This document shows, piece after piece, positions 55,915-64,000 of a DNA stretch of 64,000 nucleotides; within the stretch, counting starts at the first letter, position 1; the number at the start of each line of letters is the position of its first letter. The translations under genes and the position numbers were made by a program. Origin of the DNA: Lysobacter firmicutimachus (lineage in GTDB: Bacteria > Pseudomonadota > Gammaproteobacteria > Xanthomonadales > Xanthomonadaceae); the NCBI RefSeq assembly GCF_037027445.1, contig NZ_JBANDL010000002.1, positions 434,001 through 498,000 of the forward strand, given 5' to 3'. The notes beneath the pieces are model-generated. The model made no database searches. It was not told where the DNA came from and saw only the letters and a program-made list of their open reading frames with translations.

Positions 55915-57966
55915 ATGAACGCTGTGAAGGAAAAAATCAGGCTGTCTACTCTCGCCGTGACCGTGTCCCTCATGGGCACGGTTCCGGCTACGAGTTTCGC
56001 CGCCAATGCATTGGCGGAGGACGGTTTGAGCGGTTGGCGGACCGAGGCGGTGGGCAAGGATTCGGGCCTCTGCATCGATGTGGACGGGCAGCGGCAAGCA
56101 GTTCAGAGCTACTGCACCGGCAGCGCCTCGCAGCGGTTCCAACTGGCAGGCAACGCCGATGGCACGTACAGCCTGCGTCAGGACGCGGACACGAATCAGT
56201 GTTTGGGCGTCGGCGCAGGCCGGACAGACAACTATGCCCCGATCACAAAGGCGAGCTGCGGCGGGGTTCTGGCTTTGGCGCAGAAATGGAAGGTCGAGCG
56301 ACCCAGCACGGGCAGCTACGTGCTGAAGGCAGCGCACAGCGACAAGTGTCTGGTGGTAGCGGGTGCGTCCAAGACTTCTGGCACGAAGCTGGTGCAGTAT
56401 GCGTGCAACGGCGGCGCCAACGAGAAGTTTGGTTTCAACAAGTTCGTTGCTGCCTCCAACGATGCGCGTTACTCCGGCGCATGGTCGGCCCCGGTCGATC
56501 TGAATATGGTGGCCTCGTCGGTCGCTGTGTTGCCGAACGGCCGGGTGATGTATTGGTCCGGAAGCGGCACGCATTCCTTCCATGGAGGCACGGGTACTTA
56601 TTACGGATACTTCGATCCGAAGACCGATACGGCCAGTCACCACCCGCTGTATACCGATTTCGGTCTCGAAGCATTCTGCCCGGCGCTGGTGATGGGGGCC
56701 GACGGTCGGGTGATGATCATCGGTGGCGGTGGCAAGCAAGAGAACCGCGACCGGGTGTTCAGCTACAACTATGAGACCGGCAATTGGAGACGTGAGTCGT
56801 CGCTGACGATTCCGCGTTGGTACAACTCCGGCGTCGTCATGGGCGGTGGCGAGATCTTCACCATCGGCGGCGATGGGGATGGCAATCCGATCCATGCCAA
56901 CATGGAGAAGATCGGCGAGTACTGGCTTCCTGGCCAGGATACCAACACGCCATGGCGCCTGCTGACCGGGACCGGCGAGCCCGATGCCTACCCCGTCGGT
57001 GCCGGGAACTACGGGCAAGCCCGCGCGCAGTACTACCGCCGCTTGGCCCTGGCGCCGGATGGTCGGATTCTGGAGTTCGGCCTAAGCCCGACGATGCGCT
57101 GGCATACGGTCGACGGCAACGGCACCACCACCGTGGCCTCGTATCGGCCCGGTGACAACGGCCAAGGCATCGATACCCACGCCCAGGGCGCCCCGTCGGC
57201 CCAGTTCTCGCGCGACAAGATCCTAATGGCGGGCGGCGCCATGGCCTTTGGCAATGAAAATGCAGAAGAGGACAAGGGGCTGCAACAAGTCCCGGCGCGA
57301 AAGAAGAGCTTCGTTATCGATCTCAACACCGGTACGGCACAACGGGTCGCGGACATGCGCTACCCGCGTTACCAGGCTAACGCCGTGACCATGCCCGACG
57401 GACAGGTGTTCGTGACCGGCGGGTCGCCCAAGTCGTTCCTGTTCAACAACACCGGCGCAATCGTCGCACCGGAAATGTACAACCCGGCAACGAACACCTG
57501 GACTACGCTCGCGCCAGCCGCGAGGCCGCGCATCTATCACTCGGTCGCCACGCTGCTTCCGGATGGCCGAGTCTGGATTGGCGGCGGCGGTCAATGCGGC
57601 ACCTGCACGGTCAACGAGAGCGCGGCCGAGATCTTCACCCCTCCGGCCCTGCTCAGGGGATTGCCGCGTCCGATCATTGCCGCTGCGCCGAAGACGGTCG
57701 GTTTCGGCCAGCGCTTCACGGTGTCGGCGTCCGTCCAGAACAGCCAGATCAAGCGATTCACGCTGGTGCGCATGTCGGCCACGACGCATTCCATCAATAC
57801 CGATCAGCGACTGCTGGAGGTCGACTTCTGGGCCGGCGCCAACGGTACCTATGAGTTGACCGCTCCGGCCAACGGGAATCTCGCGCCGCCGGGCTACTAC
57901 ATGTTGTTCGCGATCAGCCAGGACGGCGTGTACTCGAAGTCGTCGATCGTGAAGGTCGGCGCTTAG
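55915..57966 (+). CDS. Secreted copper-radical oxidase (galactose-oxidase-like) with ricin-type lectin domain
   Basis: 683 residues from the ATG at 55915 (GGAG 5 nt upstream). Signal peptide to about residue 32. Residues ~40-185 form a ricin-B/CBM13-like beta-trefoil (CLGVGAG, KWKVERPSTGSYVLKAAHSD). The rest is a Kelch-propeller plus C-terminal DUF1929 domain. The copper-radical residues all appear to be present: Cys255 (AFCPALV) and Tyr303 (RWYNS) for the cross-link, Tyr541-His542 (RIYHS) and His625 (SATTHS) for copper. Such enzymes oxidise primary alcohols or aldehydes with O2, making hydrogen peroxide. GlxA-type relatives act on cell-surface glycans in other bacteria. Peroxide from this enzyme would make the periplasmic catalase useful. 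The substrate is unknown. Confidence 0.82.
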   Translation: MNAVKEKIRLSTLAVTVSLMGTVPATSFAANALAEDGLSGWRTEAVGKDSGLCIDVDGQRQAVQSYCTGSASQRFQLAGNADGTYSLRQDADTNQCLGVGAGRTDNYAPITKASCGGVLALAQKWKVERPSTGSYVLKAAHSDKCLVVAGASKTSGTKLVQYACNGGANEKFGFNKFVAASNDARYSGAWSAPVDLNMVASSVAVLPNGRVMYWSGSGTHSFHGGTGTYYGYFDPKTDTASHHPLYTDFGLEAFCPALVMGADGRVMIIGGGGKQENRDRVFSYNYETGNWRRESSLTIPRWYNSGVVMGGGEIFTIGGDGDGNPIHANMEKIGEYWLPGQDTNTPWRLLTGTGEPDAYPVGAGNYGQARAQYYRRLALAPDGRILEFGLSPTMRWHTVDGNGTTTVASYRPGDNGQGIDTHAQGAPSAQFSRDKILMAGGAMAFGNENAEEDKGLQQVPARKKSFVIDLNTGTAQRVADMRYPRYQANAVTMPDGQVFVTGGSPKSFLFNNTGAIVAPEMYNPATNTWTTLAPAARPRIYHSVATLLPDGRVWIGGGGQCGTCTVNESAAEIFTPPALLRGLPRPIIAAAPKTVGFGQRFTVSASVQNSQIKRFTLVRMSATTHSINTDQRLLEVDFWAGANGTYELTAPANGNLAPPGYYMLFAISQDGVYSKSSIVKVGA

Positions 57967-57971
57967 TCGGA

Positions 57972-57994
57972 CGTCGGCCGGTAATCCGCCGACG
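57972..57994 (+). terminator. Hairpin after the copper-radical oxidase gene
   Basis: CGTCGGC / GCCGACG stem extended by GG/CC across a one-base bulge, TAAT loop, starting 5 nt after the stop codon. No T-run. Confidence 0.45.
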
Positions 57995-58259
57995 CAGCGG
58001 ATCGCGGATCGGCGTTTGAGCGATTTCGTTAGCCCTCCTCACCCAAGCAGTGCATGGATTGGCGGGTGGGGAGGGATATTTTAACCAGGTCGGGATGTGG
58101 GCGCGGTGCCCGTGGGGTGCCGCCAGCGCAGTAGGACGATGGATGTTCTTCCGCCGAATTCCGCCCCGGCCCCCTATTCAATCTGGCGACGGCAATCGAA
58201 GTTCAGGATGCCTGGGAGGCGCCGGCTTTACCACCGCCCAAGCTTGAGGTGCTACCGAC

Positions 58260-58673
58260 ATGAATAAAGCGATTACGACCGAACAATGCGCCGAAATGGT
58301 CTGCGACTTGGATTGGCAGAAGATAAGCCTGGCGCTTCCGCCGAACCTTTCCACCCGGGCGAAGAACAGCTCGCAGAAGTACCGACGCTTCGTCGAGGCG
58401 GTGGTATGGGTGGCGTGCAACCGCGCGTTCTGGAGCGAACTGCCGCGCGCCTACGGTCCCTGGCGATCAATCTACGTGCGTTACATGCGCTGGTTCAAGG
58501 CGGGGATATGGACCAAGGTCGACCGCACTCTGGACGCGAATAGCGCATGCGGCACCGCGCTGCGGTCCCTGCTGGACGATCAGTTGCATGCCCAGCAGCG
58601 CCGTCGCCTGCGGGTCGAGCGCAAGACGCCCCCGTCGGCGGTCCATCCGCGGGAAGACGTACCTCTGCTGTGA
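58260..58673 (+). CDS. Solitary DUF4096-like (IS5/IS1182-type N-terminal domain) protein
   Basis: 137 residues. Residues ~15-95 match the DNA-binding N-terminal domain of IS5-type transposases: RRFVEAVVWVACNRAFWSEL, then PRAYGPWRSIYVRYMRWFKA, then GIW. In transposases this is followed by the DDE catalytic domain, but here a short basic tail ends the protein. There are no terminal repeats around it, and the frame is intact. It could be a remnant, or a transposase domain taken over as a small regulator, as found in some Xanthomonadaceae next to response regulators. It stands beside the NarL/LuxR regulator at 58766, facing it. Confidence 0.6.
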   Translation: MNKAITTEQCAEMVCDLDWQKISLALPPNLSTRAKNSSQKYRRFVEAVVWVACNRAFWSELPRAYGPWRSIYVRYMRWFKAGIWTKVDRTLDANSACGTALRSLLDDQLHAQQRRRLRVERKTPPSAVHPREDVPLL

Positions 58674-58765
58674 GTCGTGCGCAGGCCGGCGACCGACGCA
58701 GAGGCCGCTGGCTTGGCGTCGGACGTCGGCGCACTGCAGCGCTGGCGCTGCGCCCACCCGGGAGG

Positions 58766-59488
58766 TCAGCCGATCAGGTGGGTCAATCCGTTTCGCTCGA
58801 GATAGCGGCCGATTTCATCGTTCGACCTCAGCCCCAGCTTGCGCATGGCGTTGTACTTGTGGGTCGTGACGGTCTTGTAGCTGCGTGAGCTGTCGATGGC
58901 GATCGCCTGAAGGTTCTCGCCGCGGGCCAGGGCCAGCACCACGGCTTGTTCGCCCGTGGTGAGCTGATACCACGGGTGGCTCTTGGCGGAAACGACGTCG
59001 ATGGCGGGGTCGACGAAATTCTTTCCCAGCATCACGGCGAAGATGGCCTCGATGACCGTTCGCGGACCGCTGGATTTGGAAACGAAGCCTTGCGCTCCGA
59101 TTTCCAGCGCCGATAGGGCGAGGCAGGGAAGCTCCGAGCCGGTATAGACGATTATTTGGAGGTTCGGCTGCTTGGCGAGGATTTCCTGCACGAGGGCGAT
59201 GCTTTTGAATCTGCCCGGCATATACAGGTCGAGAATGAGATAGTCCAGCTGCTCCGTCTCCAGGTGCCGGAGCAGGCCGTCTCCATCGGACACCGAATCC
59301 ACGACCACGTTGCCGCTGCCCAGGGCAGAGCCGAGCATTTCGGTCAGGGCGACGACAATGATCGGATGGTCGTCCGCAATCAGCACCTTGATGGGGTTCT
59401 GATTTGTGCTCAATTTGGGACCCGGAGAAGGACTGGAAGGGGGATTGGCCGCTTGATCGTCGTATCTGGTCACGTGTTGTTCACTCAC
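58766..59488 (-). CDS. NarL/LuxR-type response regulator with canonical receiver
   Basis: 240 residues from a GTG at 59488; the ~30-residue Pro/Ser-rich head could be shorter if another start is used. The receiver is complete: ADDHP at about 39-42, phosphoacceptor Asp87 (YLILDLYMPG), and Lys in FVSKSSGPR. The output domain (LTTGEQAVVLALARGENLQA; SRSYKTVTTHKYNAMRKLGL) is nearly identical in the recognition helix to the regulator at 44200, so both probably read the same DNA site, an RcsAB/BvgA-like palindrome. No kinase is paired with it immediately; the kinase gene at 61127 is the nearest. Confidence 0.88.
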   Translation of the reverse strand: MSEQHVTRYDDQAANPPSSPSPGPKLSTNQNPIKVLIADDHPIIVVALTEMLGSALGSGNVVVDSVSDGDGLLRHLETEQLDYLILDLYMPGRFKSIALVQEILAKQPNLQIIVYTGSELPCLALSALEIGAQGFVSKSSGPRTVIEAIFAVMLGKNFVDPAIDVVSAKSHPWYQLTTGEQAVVLALARGENLQAIAIDSSRSYKTVTTHKYNAMRKLGLRSNDEIGRYLERNGLTHLIG

Positions 59489-59726
59489 CTTCGCTCACGC
59501 GGTAGCTTGGCTAGCGCGGGCAGATCCGGAACTCCGCGGCCGGGGAGCGATTGTTTGATCAGGTCGGAATTCTACCCCTACAGGCTCGCACATAGATGGG
59601 TCCATAGCGCGGACCGGTCGGAGCGCTGTCGGGCGGTCGCGGCAGAACGGGCGGGAAGCAAGGTGGAATCCTGATAACCTCATCTCGAAGAGCTTGTCCG
59701 GCGCATCTGATGGGAGCTGCGTGGTC

Positions 59727-60911
59727 ATGGTGGCATCGTACGGTTCAAGCGGCCTTGAGATACTCATCGTCGACGATGATCCGATCACGGCCGAGGTCGT
59801 GGCCGCCGTGCTCCGCGCTGCCGGCGAGACCGGGTTCGCGGTAGCTCACAGCGGCGCCGTGGCGCTGCAGATGTCGGCCGGACGCGACATCGATGTGCTG
59901 ATCTGCGACTTGAACATGCCCGGAACGGACGGCGTATGGCTGCTCGGGCGCGTCGCGGAATTCGCGGTCCGCCCTTCGGTCATTCTGATCAGCGGCGAAG
60001 ATTCCAGAGTGATCGATTCGAGCCGTCAGTTCGTGGAAGAACGCGGCATGACGCTGCTCGGCGCGCTGCAGAAACCGATCGAGTCCGATGCGCTGTTGCG
60101 CGCTCTTCGCCGGCATAGATCCGGCGGCGGGGCGACCCGGGAGCGGCCGTCCCGGCCGCCGTTCGATCCCGGCCGGATCAGGCAGGGACTTGCCGGCGAC
60201 GCCTTGCGATTGGCGTTCCAGCCGAAGGTGAATCTCGCCGACAAGACGCTGGCCGGAGCCGAAGCGCTGCTGAGATGGGGCGACCCGGAGCTCGGCTTCA
60301 TACCCGCGTGCGAGATCGTCGATGGGGCGGAGCGCATCGGCCTGATCGACGAACTGACGCTAGCGGTGCTCGCCAAGGCGGCGATCGGGCGCGGCGCGAT
60401 GCTGGCGCGGAATCTGGATGTCGGGATTTCGTTCAATGTGTCCATGAAGAGTTTGAACAATCCCACGGTCGTGGATCGGATGGTGGAGGTCGTCGCCGCG
60501 GCGGGAGATCGCTTCGACCGCTATACGGTGGAGGTGACCGAAACGCATCTGATGCGCGAGCCGGCCAAGGTGCTGGAATCGCTGATCCGGTTCAGGCTGC
60601 GCGGTTTCAGGATCGCGATCGACGACTACGGCGTCGGCGCAGCGGCGATGCAGTTCCTGATGAAGTTGCCGAGCAACGAGCTGAAGATCGACCGCAGCTT
60701 CGTCGCGGCGGCCCCCATCAGCGCGCAGGCCTATGAGTTGCTCAAGTCGGCGGTCGAGCTGGGCTTGCGGCTGGGACAGGTCGTGGTCGCCGAGGGCGTG
60801 GAAACCGAGGTTGAGTCGACACTGGTCCAGTCCCTGGGGTGCCAGCAGGGCCAAGGCTATCTCTATGGGCCGCCGATGAGCCTGGACGAGCTCATCCGTC
60901 GGCATGGCTAG
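59727..60911 (+). CDS. Receiver-EAL cyclic-di-GMP phosphodiesterase
   Basis: 394 residues from the ATG at 59727 (GTG at 59721 and TTG at 59694 are alternatives). An N-terminal receiver (IVDDDP at 14-19, phosphoacceptor Asp61 in VLICDLNMPG) controls a C-terminal EAL domain that hydrolyses cyclic-di-GMP to pGpG. EAL residues look complete: E179-A-L in GAEALLRW, the Asn in FNVSMKSLNNP, the Glu in VEVTETHL, DDYGVG, LKIDRSFV with Lys, AEGVETEVE and QGYLYGPPM. The usual DDFGTG is changed to DDYGVG, which may change the rate. It lowers cyclic-di-GMP and so favours motility over biofilm. It sits with the NarL/LuxR regulator and a hybrid kinase that may be its input. Confidence 0.88.
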   Translation: MVASYGSSGLEILIVDDDPITAEVVAAVLRAAGETGFAVAHSGAVALQMSAGRDIDVLICDLNMPGTDGVWLLGRVAEFAVRPSVILISGEDSRVIDSSRQFVEERGMTLLGALQKPIESDALLRALRRHRSGGGATRERPSRPPFDPGRIRQGLAGDALRLAFQPKVNLADKTLAGAEALLRWGDPELGFIPACEIVDGAERIGLIDELTLAVLAKAAIGRGAMLARNLDVGISFNVSMKSLNNPTVVDRMVEVVAAAGDRFDRYTVEVTETHLMREPAKVLESLIRFRLRGFRIAIDDYGVGAAAMQFLMKLPSNELKIDRSFVAAAPISAQAYELLKSAVELGLRLGQVVVAEGVETEVESTLVQSLGCQQGQGYLYGPPMSLDELIRRHG

Positions 60912-61126
60912 CGGCGGTCGGTCGTGGCCGCGCGCTCCCTGGCGGGTAGCGGCCGAACGGGAGATCCAGGTGCGCAGTCCATCGGCGGCCGGCTCCTGGG
61001 GTGGGGTGTCCCCGAGCGGGCGCGGCGGCGGGCCGGCGGTGGGGGCACCGCGGCTTGTTTGCGTTAGGAGATGCATGTGCGACTCGGGTGCGTCGGCCGA
61101 ACCATGGAACATCGGATAACGTGGCC

Positions 61127-64000
61127 ATGCTGCGGCTAGCCGCCCGTGCGCTGCTGCTTGCCCTGCTCGCATCGGGCTGGGGCGACGCTGTGTCCGGGCC
61201 GATCGGACGCGCGGAACCTCCGCTGCCGGCGATCGTCTTGAACCAAAGCGGCGGGGAAGGCGTATTCGACCTCTTCGACCGCCACAAGGGATTGGCCAGC
61301 GACAGGGCCTTGACCGTGCTGGTCGACCGGCATGGCTTCGTGTGGGTCGGCGGCAACAACGGCCTGCACCGATTCGACGGCAGCAGCTTCCTTACCCTCG
61401 ACCGCGATCCGAACCGGCGCGATTCGCTGGCGAGCCGGATCTCGCTGCTGCTGGCCGACACGTCCGATGCGCTATGGATCGGAAACCAGGACGGCGTGGT
61501 GCAACGCCTGGACCGATCGACCGGGCGGCTGGAGCGCACGCCGATACGGACCGCGGAAGGCAGGGCGCCGACTTCCATCGATTGGATGGGCAGCGATCGC
61601 ACGGACGCGCTGTGGCTCTACACGGATCTGGGGCTGCTGCGGATGTCCGGCTCGCAGCGGACGGCCTCGGTGGTCATGGAGCCGTCCGCCCTGGCCAAAG
61701 ACCTGACCAGCTTCGAGTTCGACCGGGATCGGGAGCGTTTGTACGTCGCGATCGGCGCCGAACTCAAGTCGATACGCTTCGATGCCGCGCACGCCGCCCA
61801 GATCGAGGCGGTGACGAGGATTCCGGATCGCCAGGCGATCACCGGCATGGCGGCCGACGCCGATGGACTGTGGCTGGTCGCGGGGACCCAGTTGTGGCGT
61901 TGGCACGGCGGCAGCGGCGCGCTGCGCCGGGTCGATACCCCCGTGCCGATGCTGCGGGCGACGGAGATGGTGGTGGACCGGAGCGGAGTGCTCTGGTTGG
62001 CCAGCAGCATCGACGGCCAAGGCGGCTTGTACCGGCTCGACCCGAAGCGCGGCGAGCTGTCGATCTACCATCACTACGCCACCGACCCGCAGAGCTTGGC
62101 CAACAACCGGATCTGGTCGCTCGCGATCGACGACAGCAATACGTTGTGGATTGGAACGCGCGGCGGCGTCAATCGGCTTCGCCTGACCGACAACGGGGTC
62201 AAGCGGATCGGCTTGCCCGGCAAGAACACCGCCGCCGTGTGCGCGCTGCACGAAAGCGCGGCGGGCAAACTGTACGTGTCCCTGTGCGACGAAGAGCTGC
62301 GCGAATTCGATCCGGCGACCTGGCGTTGGAGCCCGATCCCTCCGGAGCTGAGCCGGGCCCTGGATGCGACCTACCCCGGCATCACCGCCACCATCAGCGA
62401 CATCCTCGACGACGGCGAGGGCGGGCTGTGGATCGCCGGCGGCATGGGGCTCGTGCACTGGAGCCGTAGCGGACGCGCCGAGCGGATTCCGTTCGAGGAC
62501 CGGCCCGCGGTGTACACCACCGCGGCGCTGATGGACAAGAAGCATGGCCTGTGGGTGGTTACGCACTCCAACGGCCTGGCCTTGCTGCCGCCCGGGGCCA
62601 AGCGGCTGCGAAGCATGGGCGTCGGTGCAGAAGGCGTGCTGACCAGCATCGCTGCCGCGCCGGACGGATCGCTATGGCTGGGGTCCGAGCACGGCCTGCT
62701 CCGGTATTGGCCGGACTCGGGCAAAACCGTGCGCTACAGGCACCGCCCCGACGATCCGCGCAGTCTGTCCGACGACCACATCCTCGATCTGTACATAGAC
62801 ACCGCAGGCTTGCTATGGATCGGAACCCGCGCGGGGTTGAATCGCGCGGAGTTCGGTCGCGACGGCCGGATCGGATTCCGGCGCTACGGCGCCGCAGAGG
62901 GGCTTCCGGACCAGACCATCGAGACCGTGCTGAACGATGACGCGGGCGTCCTGTGGGTGGGCACCGATCGCGGTATCGCCCGCTGGCTGCCCAGAGTCGA
63001 GCGGTTCAACGCCTATACCTCGGTCGACGGGATTCCCGACGACACCATCCGCAAGGCGGGTGCGGTGAACAGCCGCGACGGCGGCCTCTACTTCGGAACC
63101 TCGAAGGGACTGTGGCGCGTCGATCCCCAACGGCTGAGCCATTCCTATCCCGGCCTGGTGTCCATCAGCAGCTACGAGATCGGCGACGCCACCTACGTCA
63201 ACTATCTCGGCCGCAACCTCCCCGGCATCAAGGCGTCGTTCGGCGACGGGCGCATCGCCTTCCGGATCGCCAGCTTCGGGGCCTCGCACTCGTTGTCCTA
63301 CCGCCTGGTCGGCCTCGACGAGCAGTGGCGGGACATGCCGCCGGATCTTTCGATCGCCTACCACCATCTGGCGCCGGGCAAGTACGAGTTGCAGATCAGG
63401 CAGTTCGACGGCCAGGGCGTGCAGGCGCGGGAGTTCCTGCTGCCGGTCGAAGTCGAGCCGCCGCTGTGGCGCACGTGGTGGGCGAAACTCGGCTATGTGG
63501 TGGCCGCCGCGGCGCTGGCGGGATGGCTGATCCTGTCCCAGCTCGCCGGCCGCCGCCGTCGCCGCGAATACCTGAGCACGCTGCGCGAACGCGACCAGCG
63601 TCTGCGCCTGGCGATGTCCGCTTCCGGCGGCCTGATGGTGGAGATCGATTTCCAGCGCGGCGGGGTCCGGTACACGGGCGGCAACGAGCTGGAGGTGATC
63701 GACATCGCGGACTATCTCGCGCTGGTCCACCCGGACGACAGGAGCACCGTCGAGCGTTCCTTCGAGGCCTTGCAGCGCCTGGACGTGAGGGACCTCGATC
63801 TCGAGTACCGGCTGCGCGCGGCGGACGCCCAGTGGACCTGGGTCAGGCTGCGCGGCCAGCTGATGGAGCAAATGGGCGGCGTTCGCGAGATATTCACCGG
63901 CATGGTCCACGACGTTTCCCAGGAGCGCAGCTACAGGGAACTGCGGCAGCGCGGAGAGTTCCTTGCGGTCATGAGCCACGAGATCCGCACGCCTTTGAAC
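61127..64000 (+). CDS. Propeller-type hybrid sensor kinase (3' end beyond the window)
   Basis: 958 residues are visible; the gene continues past base 64000. From the ATG at 61127 there is a signal/anchor (AARALLLALLASGWGDAVSG). Then a long periplasmic sensor is made of Reg_prop-type propeller repeats (LWIGNQDGVVQRLDRSTGRL, LWIGTRGGVNRL, LWVGTDRGIARWLPRVERFN). These are followed by a Y_Y_Y domain (about 700-780; SYRLVGLDEQWRDMP) and a membrane span at about 786-806. Inside the cell there is a PAS-like domain (about 820-930; LRLAMSASGGLMVEIDFQRG, GVREIFTGMVHDVSQE) and the start of HisKA (FLAVMSHEIRTPLN, His951). Kinases of this type often sense polysaccharide breakdown products. It is the likely input for the neighbouring receiver-EAL protein or the NarL/LuxR regulator, but this is inferred from position only. 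Confidence 0.88.
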   Translation, partial: MLRLAARALLLALLASGWGDAVSGPIGRAEPPLPAIVLNQSGGEGVFDLFDRHKGLASDRALTVLVDRHGFVWVGGNNGLHRFDGSSFLTLDRDPNRRDSLASRISLLLADTSDALWIGNQDGVVQRLDRSTGRLERTPIRTAEGRAPTSIDWMGSDRTDALWLYTDLGLLRMSGSQRTASVVMEPSALAKDLTSFEFDRDRERLYVAIGAELKSIRFDAAHAAQIEAVTRIPDRQAITGMAADADGLWLVAGTQLWRWHGGSGALRRVDTPVPMLRATEMVVDRSGVLWLASSIDGQGGLYRLDPKRGELSIYHHYATDPQSLANNRIWSLAIDDSNTLWIGTRGGVNRLRLTDNGVKRIGLPGKNTAAVCALHESAAGKLYVSLCDEELREFDPATWRWSPIPPELSRALDATYPGITATISDILDDGEGGLWIAGGMGLVHWSRSGRAERIPFEDRPAVYTTAALMDKKHGLWVVTHSNGLALLPPGAKRLRSMGVGAEGVLTSIAAAPDGSLWLGSEHGLLRYWPDSGKTVRYRHRPDDPRSLSDDHILDLYIDTAGLLWIGTRAGLNRAEFGRDGRIGFRRYGAAEGLPDQTIETVLNDDAGVLWVGTDRGIARWLPRVERFNAYTSVDGIPDDTIRKAGAVNSRDGGLYFGTSKGLWRVDPQRLSHSYPGLVSISSYEIGDATYVNYLGRNLPGIKASFGDGRIAFRIASFGASHSLSYRLVGLDEQWRDMPPDLSIAYHHLAPGKYELQIRQFDGQGVQAREFLLPVEVEPPLWRTWWAKLGYVVAAAALAGWLILSQLAGRRRRREYLSTLRERDQRLRLAMSASGGLMVEIDFQRGGVRYTGGNELEVIDIADYLALVHPDDRSTVERSFEALQRLDVRDLDLEYRLRAADAQWTWVRLRGQLMEQMGGVREIFTGMVHDVSQERSYRELRQRGEFLAVMSHEIRTPLN

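Overview
This 64 kb window is high-GC DNA that looks like a Lysobacter or close Xanthomonadaceae relative. The assignment is by inference from gene content. The pointers are a type IV secretion effector with a C-terminal XVIPCD-like region, secreted metalloproteases with PKD and PPC domains, a multidomain GH18 chitinase, a katB-ankB pair, a DUF11/OmpA protein with an outer-membrane barrel partner, and a propeller-type (Reg_prop/Y_Y_Y) hybrid kinase. No rRNA, tRNA or CRISPR array was recognised.

Layout. 1-8823 is the 3' part of a giant autotransporter. 9290-17637 is an IS-bounded segment: an IS3-family element (9290-10471), a secreted GH85 endo-beta-N-acetylglucosaminidase, a second decayed IS3 element (12898-14090), a secreted metzincin protease, and a truncated copy of the first IS type (17284-17637). 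18085-21324 has two paralogous secreted proteins of unknown function, a decayed lipoprotein gene and an Hsp20 chaperone. 22064-27529 has a LecB-like calcium lectin, a c-type-cytochrome-like lipoprotein, and a three-gene operon for a P1B metal ATPase with a perfect Anr/FNR box upstream. 28054-31756 has a chitinase and a metzincin with three N-terminal repeats. 32274-36014 has two small secreted proteins and a hybrid sensor kinase. 36806-39912 holds katB-ankB and an SnoaL/DUF4440-like protein. 40389-43333 has a subtilisin-family protease broken by a nonsense codon and a frameshift, and, convergent to it, a cholera-toxin-like ADP-ribosyltransferase joined to an XVIPCD-like tail. 44200-57966 has a NarL/LuxR regulator, the DUF11-repeat/OmpA protein, its barrel partner and a secreted copper-radical (galactose-oxidase-like) enzyme. 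58260-64000 is regulatory: a solitary DUF4096-like protein, a second NarL/LuxR regulator, a receiver-EAL phosphodiesterase and the start of a propeller hybrid kinase.

How it may work together. Much of the window encodes secreted or surface functions suited to a predatory or lytic soil bacterium: proteases, chitinase, N-glycan hydrolase, lectin, toxin effector, periplasmic catalase and large surface proteins. A near-palindrome of the form CTAAGAAxxTTCCTAG, resembling RcsAB and BvgA boxes, lies upstream of several of these genes (17151, 29994, 36665, 40316, 44894, 44938; weaker at 43643). The two NarL/LuxR regulators in the window have RcsB/BvgA-like helix-turn-helix sequences and are the obvious candidates to bind it. 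This regulon and the ADP-ribosyltransferase effector are the most interesting points.
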